Assembly: GCA_022266195.1 (NCBI GenBank)
Contig: WHVY01000009.1
Location: 1,922,001 to 1,986,000 of the forward strand
Length of the DNA stretch: 64,000 bases
From: Tetranychus cinnabarinus
Lineage: Eukaryota; Arthropoda; Arachnida; Trombidiformes; Tetranychidae
Direction: 5' to 3'
Positions 12,577-23,342 of the stretch are shown piece by piece (within the stretch, counting starts at the first letter, position 1; each line of letters begins with the position of its first letter). Below the pieces are notes generated by a model. It worked only from the letters and a program-made list of their open reading frames with translations. It had not been told where the DNA came from and searched no databases. Made by a program: the position numbers and the translations under genes.

Positions 12577-15500
12577 TGTTGATAGTCACAGGTTGAGATA
12601 TTTAAAGGATCCAAATATTTATGCATGAAATTGGTGAATCGGCCAATGTAATTACCAGGATAGTTGACCAGATTTATCATTCAAATGAATCTGTAGGTTT
12701 TTCCCTGTTGACGAGAAACAAATGGTTTGTGAATTTCACTTTTAAACAAGATTGTGTCATTAGATTGGCAGCTTGATTGGGATAATTTTGCAATCCAATG
12801 TTACTGATCAATAATGATCGTTTGATACAGACTTATTAGTCTCTTATTTTGTATTTTGAAAAATATTCCAACTGTTAATTGTTTTTACTTTTCGTTAATT
12901 GCTCTTGTTTTAAATCGCAATAAATCTTCAATTGTCTGTAAATTCAATAATTCAATTGTACCGGACTTTAATTTTCTAGTTCAATGTTAAAAATTATTGA
13001 TTTTCTCAAATACAATCCAGCTGAAACAATTAGATTCATAGTTGTAATTGAAGTAAGACAAGAAAATAGATGACATCAACCAATAAAATGTTAAATTGTA
13101 ACTCAAATTGGTTTGTTTTATGGCAAGCAATTCAATCAGAATTAATTTATGGTTAAATTGATGCTAAATTAGGCTTAAACGTGAGCTCAAACATCAATGA
13201 ACTCATAACTCAATTGATTACTTGTTTTAACAAAAGTCAAGTTGATAATATTTCATGTTTAATATTAAACAAATGACATTGATTACATTTTCAGCACTCA
13301 TCCATCATAACATTATGCTGAAAACAATCAATACTAAATAAAATATAAATAATAAATATACTATCAAGTCTATGAAAATAATAAACATGATAAATAATAA
13401 TTAACTAAACCAGTGATCGTCTGCTTCCAATCCTTGTTGTCAGACTGGACCAGCTTTGTGGTTTAACTCCTAGGATTAGATGATGGCTAAACTAATCATT
13501 ATTAATGAAAACACCAATCCAGACTTAATATTTATCAATAATAATCGCTTTTTAAATAACTGGTGATTTATGGCTGTTAGACTGCTATTAACCAAACCCA
13601 TCTCTGGTTTGTTAATGGAATGGTAATGTCAATGGACAGTTTTTTGGTTCAAGACTAATTGTTAACTTAAAGTGTGAATTCAACAGAGAAACAATCAATT
13701 AATGAATGAACATTGTTCACATGGTTGAAGCAGTTCATTCATTTTTTTGTTTCCCTTTTTTTGTTGCCTCAATAACTCATGAGAAACATTAATGCATCCA
13801 TAAACATGGTGAAAATACTGAATGTATTAGATGTCAACATTTTGCTTTTAAAATTTTTCATCCATTTAAATGAAACATTCCCATCCAGTTAAATTATTTA
13901 CTTTCATTGTTAGATTACCCATCTTAGTTCAGTTCAATGACTGAAAATAATTCAAACAATAATAGCTAGCTGAGAGAAGGCAGTAAAAATATTCCAAGCA
14001 AAATGTTCATCTCTTCTGAGTAAGTTTCTTGATGAAAACAATAGTTACTTTTGCCAATTCAGGTTCACAAGGGTGAAGTTGAAAGCTCTTTGAAACTGTT
14101 CAAGATATAAAAACAAAAGTCCTCATTGGATTGCCATTAATCATTTTTAAGCATTATTATCATTATCGTCATCATTTAACCTTTTCTTGTACATAGTCCA
14201 ATTTACGTCCATTAGTGATGTTTCCAGGCAAAAGACTGTTCACAAATTCAATCCTTTTGGGTGTTCCCAAGGTTGTCCAAGGTATTAAACTTATCACTGA
14301 GCATTGTATCCACAGAATCTATAATGGTCATGACGATGGAAGATCTAGAAATAATGAAAAAATGAATGTTTTTATACATTAGATATTAGTGACAAAAAGA
14401 AACGTTTTTTTTAAAGAATGGATGCAAATCAAGTCCATCCTAGTTAATATATCTGTCTCCATCTCATTAATATCAATGAATCAAGTTTTTGTTTAATTTG
14501 AATGATATTAACATTGAGAATGGTTAAACTCATCAATCAAATGATAGAATAGAGATGAATTATAAATATAATACAAGTAATAATAATGACCCATCAAAAT
14601 GGAAAGCAAATCATTCATAATCATTGTGAAGACTAAACTTAGCATGTTTCACTTTGGAAGCCAAACATTATTTTTGACAACAATTGTAGATTTAGATTGG
14701 TTCGGTGATTAAACATGGTTATTCATTCATATTTGCCAACATTGATACTGTTCAATGTTGTTCCGTTGTTGTTGTTTTTACCACTGATGATATCATTATC
14801 TTTATAGCTTCTTAGCTTCTGCATATTAAGCAAACTAAAGGAAATATTACCAAACAATAAAGTCCAGTATTGCTTTGCTGGGTAAAGAGGCCATTTTGAT
14901 AATGCATTTCTTGAGCAACATGCATCTCTATTTTGCTATCATAACACAAATGCCTTCACAATAAAAACTGTTACAGATACAATATTAACAGTAAATGAAG
15001 GAGTAAGAAAAAATATTATTTCCTTCCTTGGCTGTCCTAGGCTTGAGAGGACTTCTTGTTGTTTAGGCTTCAATAATCCATTAATTTTCAATGTCATCCT
15101 TTGATCTTCATCTGTACAATTGTAAACTTAAAGAGCTGCGTTACCAGAAACAAACAAACATATTCTAATATGGCAACAAGACTTTCCATGTTAATGAAGA
15201 TGAACACGATGAAAATGATGACGAGGACACCAACGAAGACCATTATTTAAAGCAAAAATGATGATATGGTATTCACAAGAACAAGTTGAACAAACAAGAG
15301 CAAACATTATTATTCCAGTTAATATGTGAAACAAATCGATATCAATTTCATCCCAACAAGTCTTCTCTGTAAGCACAAGTAAATGTACATAAAACATTAA
15401 TTTACGTTGGTTAACGGTAATAAAATTGCAACAATCATCCGTTTCTTTTCATTTCATCTCATAATCTACATTTATTACAATTAAACACTCTAATTGTTGT

Positions 15501-17904
15501 TTCGATAATCTAGTAATATCATCAATTACTCTTGATTAAATTAACACAAGCAAAGGAAAAAGTTGATTAATAAAAGACGTTACACTATTTTAACGATGAC
15601 ACTTCAGTTGAATAAAATAAAAATGGAAGTCTCTCCCCCAGACTTAACCGCCAAAATAATGAAGCGCCATTTTACAAATCGTTAAACCATCTTTACCATT
15701 ATTTTGACCATTTTAATCTTTTAATCACTTAGCCATAATTTTAATCTTGAATTTTCCTCACCTAACCATCAAGGGCAATTAAACACTCAACTAGATCAAT
15801 ATTAATATAAAGTAACAAAAATTTTACGATCAATCATTATCGCGCTTTCCTCTTCTAATATTAAAGTGGTTCATACAACTTCTTCATTTACCTTCATATC
15901 TTGATAATTGTCTAATAAATCCTTTAACTACCTATATATTTGGTATTTGTTCTCATTCCAAGCATCGGACATCAACATAATTTATAAATACTCAACCTTC
16001 ATTTACCCTTGCCTGTTATAGATACTCAGACCTGATAATAATATCTTAATAGTTGGTCTCGTCCCAGGGACCTAAAACTTGACAATGTGTGTTACATTAA
16101 TGTATAAATATTACATGAAAAAACGGTGAAATGTTTTGTGTGTTTAAATACAATAAAAAATTTCCAGGATCTAGGATTATCATCATTATAACAACCATGA
16201 ATAGAAGTGAATCTTTATCATTAGTTTTTTTTTGTTTCAATCAAAAAAGTTCACAATCGATCATGATAATAATATAATAATAATAACCAGGAAAGGGTTG
16301 ATGTCACGCAATTTGCTCTTGTTTTTATTCAACACAAAGGCCTACAAAGATACATTGAGATACACAAACTTAAACAAGACTTATTTAATAATTATTATTG
16401 TTAATATATTAAATGAGTAATGAAATATCAATTATTAGTTGAAATGCATTGTCTGTTGATTTGTTTAATCATTTCCCATTTTATAATACAGTTACGAGTA
16501 GTGCAACCATTAAAATGGCTTCAAGTAAACCAATAAATTTTAGGTTAAACCCAAAAATTTATAATGAAGGAGTAAATTTTGGTCAATTTGGGTTTTTAAT
16601 ATCTTTTATTGTAATTCAATAATATTTTATCAATATTATTACATCAAATTGTATAAAAAAGGGTTTCTGGTTGTCTTGGTTTGGGTTATGGTTTAAGTTA
16701 CCAGCAAATTGTTTAATTGGGCTTTTGTGTTATATCTGAATATCTCTATTCATTATTTAATTTGCTTAATTGACGAGGAAAACATTTGATAAATTCAGGT
16801 TCCATCCATGATCTTTACATTAATGATCTTGGCTATTGTTTTGATGTTTGTTACGTTGGTTGGAATCAAATTACTCTTGTCCAGATTGTATCTTTTACTT
16901 TGATTACAGTAGATAATTGTTGGGTTAAAAATTTTCAAATAAAGGACGGAAGATGCTCATTATTATCGTCAGTCTTTTGGTGATCAATAATATTTGCATG
17001 GCATTCTGAGTTTCATCTGATTATCATTTGGATAGATCATGGATCATTTATTATGGTACTCAATTTATCTAGTCATTTCACTGTAAGGCGGATACAATTG
17101 TGTTTATTTTTGATTATAACATCTTCCTTTTGTCATAATTACAATTTTTCCTTATTACTGTTTCATACTGGAATGATGATGATAATGTTGATGGTTTTGA
17201 TGATGATTCATGATGATCAAGAAGAGTGATCAAATGTAACTATCGTGTGTGAACAAAAATATACACTTCCCCACTTTCACCAGTGGGGAAGATTAAATGA
17301 ATTGAATGTTAACAAACAAACAAAAAATATCTCAGGGAAAAAAACGCATAACAATATAAATTGATCAGTGAAGAGAAGTGAATCTTGACATTTCTTTCTT
17401 GTCCTGATTGCTACGAATCCATCTAGCTGTAAATCGATCGATATTTGGTTTTGGGTAAGTGGTTCAAGTTGAAATGTTGAAGATAATTATTTCTTCCCTT
17501 CTGCCATCTTCTTATTATTATGCTTTTTACAGCTTTCTTATCGTCCTTCTCTTCCGTGGCTTTACTCCTTTACTTTGGTTATCGAGGGTAGGTCAAAAGT
17601 TCAATTGCGGTCAATGGACGTTCAATTGGCTGAACAAATGTTTGCTAATGAATCCAACAGGCTTCAAGTGACACTCTTTAAACTTGAATGTTTCCTATCA
17701 ATCAGACGATTGTCAGTCGAAGAAATTCCCTGAAATTTTGACATCTATGAAGGATTTAAATTATATACTGAAATGAAAATTCACTGTTTCTCTTGTTTAT
17801 TGCAATTTGTTGCAATTCAACTACAATTAAATTGTATTAGAAAAAAGTGGTTACAATTTACAAAGTAAATCAGTGTTTACTTGGATGTTTCTTTGGGTTG
17901 GTTT
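12577..17904. other. Gene-poor region of 5.3 kb
   Basis: No exon on either strand with convincing codon content and splice signals. It probably contains the DEG/ENaC promoter (right of 12576) and the 3' UTR of the tetraspanin-like gene (left of 17905). Short frames at 15191-15397 (-), 16786-16983 (+) and 17459-17671 (+) are low-complexity or lack family features. A perfect short hairpin occurs at 17266-17291. Confidence 0.5.
17266..17291. repeat. Perfect 10-bp stem, 6-nt loop hairpin
   Basis: CTTCCCCACT at 17266-17275 pairs with AGTGGGGAAG at 17282-17291 around the loop TTCACC. It is GC-richer than its surroundings. No function can be assigned; it may sit in the 3' UTR of the neighbouring minus-strand gene. 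Confidence 0.6.
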
Positions 17905-18654
17905 TCACACAGTTTGGCACGAGTTTTCCCCAACTGGATATAATCTTGGAACTGAATGCTTCTTTTTTTCCGATTCAATGACCAGTGTCATGAAAAAAGC
18001 TGACAAAGCAATGGCAAGCTCAGATATGGCTACTAAGATGGGTGCTAAACCAGGTGGAGTGGCCACATTTTTACTACAAACGTCACGTTTATCAGCACAA
18101 GCATTTTTAAGAACCAGGAGTAAGGCAATGTGTAAAAGAAATACCGTTAATATGATGCATCCGTAGACTAAAAGGATACAGGAATCTTCCTTGAAAGCTC
18201 CATAAATACCCAAAACAGAGATTCCAATGAGTATTAAGATGATGATTCCGGTTATCCATTCTGTATTGTAGCGGTAATCATCGAATAGAAAGGTAAACAG
18301 TTCTTTAATTGTGATGCCACTTCCAATGATGAAAACAAAATACGCACAAACAAGGAAACCTTTAGTGTAAGTTAAAAGAGTTTCAGTGTCAGTTTCACGG
18401 TGACGAGAGCGATACAGTTGATGAGGTGGTGCAAGGTTGGGAGGATTGTTTTGACGGTTACCAGTGGCACTGCCAGACCCACTGCCACCACCACGTTTAC
18501 TTGTTGATGAATTGTTTGATGATGGCCACGGATTTGAATCTTGTCTACTCACTGGTACCAGTGGACGAGTTGATTGTTGCTGATCCAATTCAGATGATGT
18601 AAGGAAAATCCCAGTTGGTGGATTGGATGGAAGAAGAGGTTGATCACTTCGCAT
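17905..18654 (-). CDS. Four-pass tetraspanin-like membrane protein with a tiny second loop
   Basis: A 249-residue single-exon frame starting at ATG 18652-18654. The first 95 residues are low-complexity Ser/Pro/Gln/Gly and predicted cytosolic. Four membrane segments follow at about 98-116, 132-154, 159-182 and 201-226. The TM2-TM3 junction GIYGAFKEDSCILLVYGCII resembles the tetraspanin GCCGAxxEsxCLL motif, which is the basis for the family call. The TM3-TM4 loop is only about 20 residues with two cysteines (CADKRDVC), whereas genuine tetraspanins have a loop of roughly 100 residues with a CCG motif. It could therefore be a reduced tetraspanin or another four-TM family such as a claudin- or MARVEL-like protein. 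The C-terminus is short and hydrophilic. The continuous frame gives no sign of a missed intron in the loop. Confidence 0.65.
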   Translation of the reverse strand: MRSDQPLLPSNPPTGIFLTSSELDQQQSTRPLVPVSRQDSNPWPSSNNSSTSKRGGGSGSGSATGNRQNNPPNLAPPHQLYRSRHRETDTETLLTYTKGFLVCAYFVFIIGSGITIKELFTFLFDDYRYNTEWITGIIILILIGISVLGIYGAFKEDSCILLVYGCIILTVFLLHIALLLVLKNACADKRDVCSKNVATPPGLAPILVAISELAIALSAFFMTLVIESEKKKHSVPRLYPVGENSCQTV

Positions 18655-19363
18655 TGTTGCTTACAATTAACTCACACTTGATTACTGTTTTGGAATATTG
18701 GTGTCACTTTGAAAATACATTTTTCAGACTTGAATTCAATCGAAGATCCGTTCAGCACATTGGCAGGATTGGGATTATCAAAGGTCTACTTAGAACTGAT
18801 GGCTGTTAGTGTTAATGTTGTTGACGATTCACAAGATGAATAAAAGTCAAGATACTTTAAGAGATTGAATAAGGGATGACGATGATGATAATGACGAGTC
18901 CGATGATGGTTCAGATGGTTTTGAAAATGATGTTGATGGTGAAAGTGGAAAAGAAAGGAAGACATGGAACATTTGATATTGAAAAAGATTGAAAGGGCGA
19001 GTGATTCGAAGCAGACTCATTTTGATCCAGGCAGATTTTTCACTTAAGTTTAACATTAACTTTCTTACAAGAAATTCTCACTCTTTACTTTCTATCTCTA
19101 TCTTCATCGTAGTAGATTTATATTTCCAGAGCACTCATTGTTATCATGATAGAGCATGACAAGATATCTTCTCTTCAGTACGATTCAACATTTTCTTGTA
19201 CCAGATAATGAATACTTAATCAACCAACCAAAGACTCATCTTTGTCATAGGGACTTTTGCTTTTCATTGCAACGTTCAGTTTTACTTTCAGTCTTCTTTT
19301 TTTTGCTCTTCTTCATCTTCTTTCGTTCATTTGACAACAAAATCTGACAAAAGCTGATTCAAG
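18655..19363. other. Upstream region of the tetraspanin-like gene
   Basis: Presumed promoter and 5' UTR of the minus-strand gene. A minus frame at 18847-19056 starts MLNLSEKSAWIK and becomes Ser/Pro-rich; it may be an upstream open frame or chance. A T-rich stretch occurs near 19290-19325. Nothing else is recognisable. Confidence 0.45.
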
Positions 19364-19492
19364 TTAACCTCTTTCATCTCCTCCTGTATCTAATTTCAGA
19401 AAATATCGATTGGTTCCATTGGTATAGAATGTCAGTCCATTGGTAGATTCAAAAATTTGACCAACGTGAATCTTCTGACGAGTCGAGCCATT
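19364..19492 (-). CDS. Candidate terminal coding exon, unrecognised protein
   Basis: On the minus strand a good acceptor (pyrimidine run, then CAG ending at 19493) opens a frame of 42 codons followed by TAA at 19364-19366. The peptide, beginning NGSTRQKIHVGQIFESTNG and containing GTNRYFLKLDTGG, has balanced, protein-like composition. No partner exon was found in the 550 bp before the lipase 3' end, where only short frames occur. One of these (start near 19600) reads across the acceptor in another frame for 49 codons. It may be the last exon of a small gene, an alternative lipase 3' exon, or chance. I do not recognise a family. Confidence 0.3.
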   Translation of the reverse strand, partial: NGSTRQKIHVGQIFESTNGLTFYTNGTNRYFLKLDTGGDERG

Positions 19493-20045
19493 CTGTAAAG
19501 ATAAATGGACAGTTACAAGTTTGATCAAAAATGTCAACATTTAGCTCTTGAAAATTTTCATCATCAAAGTTGTTTACTATTTTAGGAATTCTCATTTATT
19601 ATATTAATTTTATCACATTGTTCAATGACAACTAAAGCCTGAAAGAATTATGATTACCTTTTTGATTAATTATATACTAAAGGTTGAATTTTAGTTGAAC
19701 CCGATTCTCTCATTTTCTTAATGTTTTCATATATTAATGATTTTACGGATTATTTATGAAAAAACTTACACAAATAAAATGGTTAATCCACAAGCAGTTT
19801 CAGCTCATTCATTGGGTTTAATCGCGAGTTGATTAAATAAGGCTGATAACCTTTTCATAGCAAACTTTTCATTGTTATGAAAGTATGCAGTTAAATATAA
19901 ACAAGCAATTCTTGCTAATTGTGAGTTTCAAATTTTCATTATTTCATAATTTATGCATTAATAATACAAGATTTTAACAGCTTTGGAACCAGCAATTTGT
20001 TTGTCTTGAGTTTCTTTATATTAACGGCCAAGATGCTGGCAAAGT

Positions 20046-21936
20046 TTATGATGATGTGACTTCATTCAATGTGTCAACGATCACATCATTAACAAGCTTT
20101 TGCCGATTGAGAGCCCATAAGAAGCCAAAATGATTCATTTTCTTGTATTTGACGATCTTTAAATCAACTGGAGCTGTAATTAGAAACAAGAATTGAGTTA
20201 GTAAATTAAGCTTCCATAGATGGCAACACAATAACAATGCTGCCTGGTGATCAATCATCAAATTAAAGATAGCGATTTTACTTGTTTGTTTTCAAGTGTT
20301 ACAACGTAACTAAATCAAATTACCTTTCAGAGTTTTAACCAGCTTTTTAACGTCGTTAAGTTTAGCAACTTTATCGTTTGGTGAGGCCATAATTGTAAAG
20401 GTAACATTCCTGATCTGAGATATTTTGTATAAGGGAGGCTTAGGTTTGCCATATTCACGAGTGTTGCGTTTCTTCCCACCATCAAATGCCTTGAAATAAG
20501 GAGTGCAAGCAAGTTGAGAAAAATGAACGTATGTAGATAATGATGTTTGAGTTTGTTGGGCATAGAAAACGGGTAACCGAGTGACATTAGTTTGGGCTGG
20601 ATCGTAACCAAAGTCATAGAAATATTGGCGTGACAATTTTGTAAGAGATTCATTAGAGGCTCTATTAGCAATTATCGATTCTCTTTTAGTCGTTGTTTTA
20701 TTATCTTCTTTAGGACCAAATTCAGTCTGCTTCTCTTTTCCTAAACCAGAATCAGCATAATATCTCGTTGATGGGTGTGTGGTATGACCGAGGAAAGTTG
20801 TAGGAGCCAAACCGATTACATGGCGAATTTTTTCTTCATAGGAAGGTTGAGTTGCGAGAAGAATCAACGGTATGGAAACACCTAATGAATGACCAATCCA
20901 AATCACTTCAGCTATAAGAATTCAATAAAAAAAGATGATTTTGAAAATTAAACATTAAACATGAAGGGCCACAACAAAATTTAATGAGATCACAAAGAAA
21001 CACACATTTGAACCTTTTGAAGGCTATATTTTACATGTTAAAATGTGCATTAACAATAAGCAATTCACAATGATTATGTTTAATAACCATTACTAGATCT
21101 CATTATAGATTAAGATATCGTTTTATACTCACGATAAGTTGACAAGCCGAGAACGAAATCAACTATAGCTGGTGCATCATATTTTCCCATTTCATCGGAA
21201 GTAAAATCCCAATATTCCGCATCTGTGGATAATAAAATTTGTATTATTTACTTTAAAAGATATGGATAATTAAATGTATGTATTTATACAAAGTTGGTTT
21301 ACCCTTGGCTGGATTATAGTCAGTGTGATTTCTTGAGTAACGGAAACCTCTAAAGCTGGGCATAAAAACGTCGTAGCCAAGATCTGCTAGCAAGAAACCA
21401 AGATTTGGGTTGAATGGCTCATCAACAGCGCCAGTTGAACAACTTATTGGGTTGTAAAAAGGTGTACCATCTATAAAAATGGAACCATCTTGGGTTGCCG
21501 GATGACCCAAAATTATTGGATCCAATGGTTCATCAGATAGGCAAGGATTTTTAATTCGGTGAATAGTTAAAATGTAGCCATCACTGGTGGTGACATAGTA
21601 CTTGTTGAAACTATAGCCATAATCAACAATAAGCTGATCAATAGATCGTGTTTCATCGATTATCAAATTGCTTTGAGCAGTATTATCGTCGTTTTTGTCA
21701 AAATTTTTCTCGTTAAAATTGTTACTTCTATGGTTGATATTGTCTGACTGCAGATTATTAACAGCTGGATGTTGGTTTTTAGGTAAAGCTGGATTTTTGA
21801 AAGTATTAGTTGGATTATTAACGGGATTATTATTCATAACATGCTGATTAGCAAAATTATTCAAAGGTTCAACATTGTTACTGATTACTCCAATAGATAA
21901 ACCTATTAGGATCACAAATTGGTAAAGAAAACTCAT
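20046..21936 (-). CDS. Secreted acid lipase (lysosomal/gastric lipase family), 4 exons, about 479 aa
   Basis: Alpha/beta-hydrolase acting on lipid esters, secreted or lysosomal. Exons on the minus strand: 21936-21303, 21222-21133, 20911-20324, 20173-20046; 1440 nt, all introns phase 1. I chose the ATG at 21936 because it begins a signal peptide (MSFLYQFVILIGLSIGVIS); the frame extends upstream without another ATG. An Asn-rich linker of about 80 residues follows, not seen in the other lipase here. The family N-terminal motif is YYVTTSDGYILTIHRI. The nucleophile elbow is GHSLG (Ser about 250), where the family usually has GHSQG. Asp in SPNDKVAK and His in KKMNHFGFLW are the likely rest of the triad. 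The oxyanion region LGHPATQDGS departs from the usual QHGLLxSS. Exons 2 and 3 (90 and 588 nt) equal those of the lipase at 50368. Activity is likely but less certain than for that paralogue. Confidence 0.85.
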
Positions 21937-23342
21937 TCTCACCTCAAATGTATTCACATCGATCAAGATTTCATGGAGTCAATAGAGCAAATGAACTTTT
22001 AAGAGCCAGTCTAAGGCAGAAGTAAAGAACACTATTTGAACTTCAGTGTCTGGTGTATAAATCTTGCATTGTAAATATGTAAGCACATTATAAAATCTTT
22101 CGATGAGTCAGATGAACAAAAGATACAGTTGAAATTTAAACAGATGAACAGTCAAAACTATCCTTGTTAGCTAAAAATTGCGTACAGAAACAATCAGGGA
22201 ACAATAAATCTATTGCGACTTCATCTTCAAAGTTGACGGTTCCATAAATATGATTGGCATAATTGAAACAATTATCTCATTGATTAAAAATACCAGGATA
22301 GGTTAACAAAAAGACATCTTAAAAATTAACCCTTACTGTTGCTTTCAATGAAGCTTTTTTCACCGCCTTTGTGTTTTTAGATAAAAAGCTAGCAACGCTC
22401 AGCTATGCTCATCTTACGCAGCTATTAGGAAAATTTTCATCGTAATGAAAATTTTTTGAATTATCCATCATTGTTAAAGCAAACAGATGATCCAGAGATC
22501 CAAAAGATACAGAAACAATAGCAATTGTCAATTGATCTACAGAAAAACAAATTGTTAAGTAAATTGTCACCATTAATGCTTGTTTGAACATTTGTTATTG
22601 CTTAAACTTTATCAATTAATTGGTTCGGGAATGAATAAACATGAGATTCTCTCAGCCAATCGGAGTTAATATATCAGTTATGTTGATAATTGTTAATTTT
22701 TTCATACGACAAATCCATGGCATTCACTCGTTAAATCCTAATTCACAAGCTTTGGCAAAGTAAACAAAGAGGTGAATCCGGGTAATTTTACTCTTCAATT
22801 GTTGATGGATGAAGAGTTAACAATAAGAGAGGCCAATAAATTCCTAAGGAATCTTTAAACATCTGTGTTAAATTAAGAAAAGTGGTAAAAATGATCAATG
22901 TGTTCAATATTCAGATAAGTTTATTAGTTTCTAGTTGAAAGCCAAGTTAAGTTACCCTCCATTTTTCAGATTGGATTTTACGCGCGATGTTTGGTTTTAT
23001 GGCTGGTAAGATGTTTTTCCTTCCAGATGATGTTTTTGTTTTCTCTTTCAGAAGATGTTTAAACGTGTTCAGTTCTTTTTGATATTAATTTGAACTTTTT
23101 GTTTCACTTTTAATTTTTTACTGTTAATCTTTATTGTTACTTAAATATCCCAAGGAATAAACAAAACCTCAAGTAAGTAAAATTATTGCACTAAAATTGT
23201 GAATCTTTATACTCTCTTAAGCCTTTCTCGTGTCCCTTGTTTTATCTATCTTTTCATATCTTTTGGTTTTAATCGTTCAATTTTTATTTTTGTATATCTT
23301 ACTAGCATATTGTATTCTGTTTTATTTAATTTACATCGAATC
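21937..23342. other. Divergent intergenic region, lipase to ZMYND8/11-like gene
   Basis: Contains the promoters of the minus lipase and the plus ZMYND8/11-like gene. A minus frame at 22409-22591 begins with a hydrophobic, signal-like stretch but has no recognisable mature domain. No other coding signal is seen. Confidence 0.45.

Noticed and set aside
11724..12628. Several plus and alternative minus frames over the DEG/ENaC gene
   Set aside because: Shadows of the channel gene; none has domain content.
22409..22591. Minus frame with a signal-peptide-like start
   Set aside because: The mature part is short and featureless, and the nearby lipase already has its own signal peptide and start.
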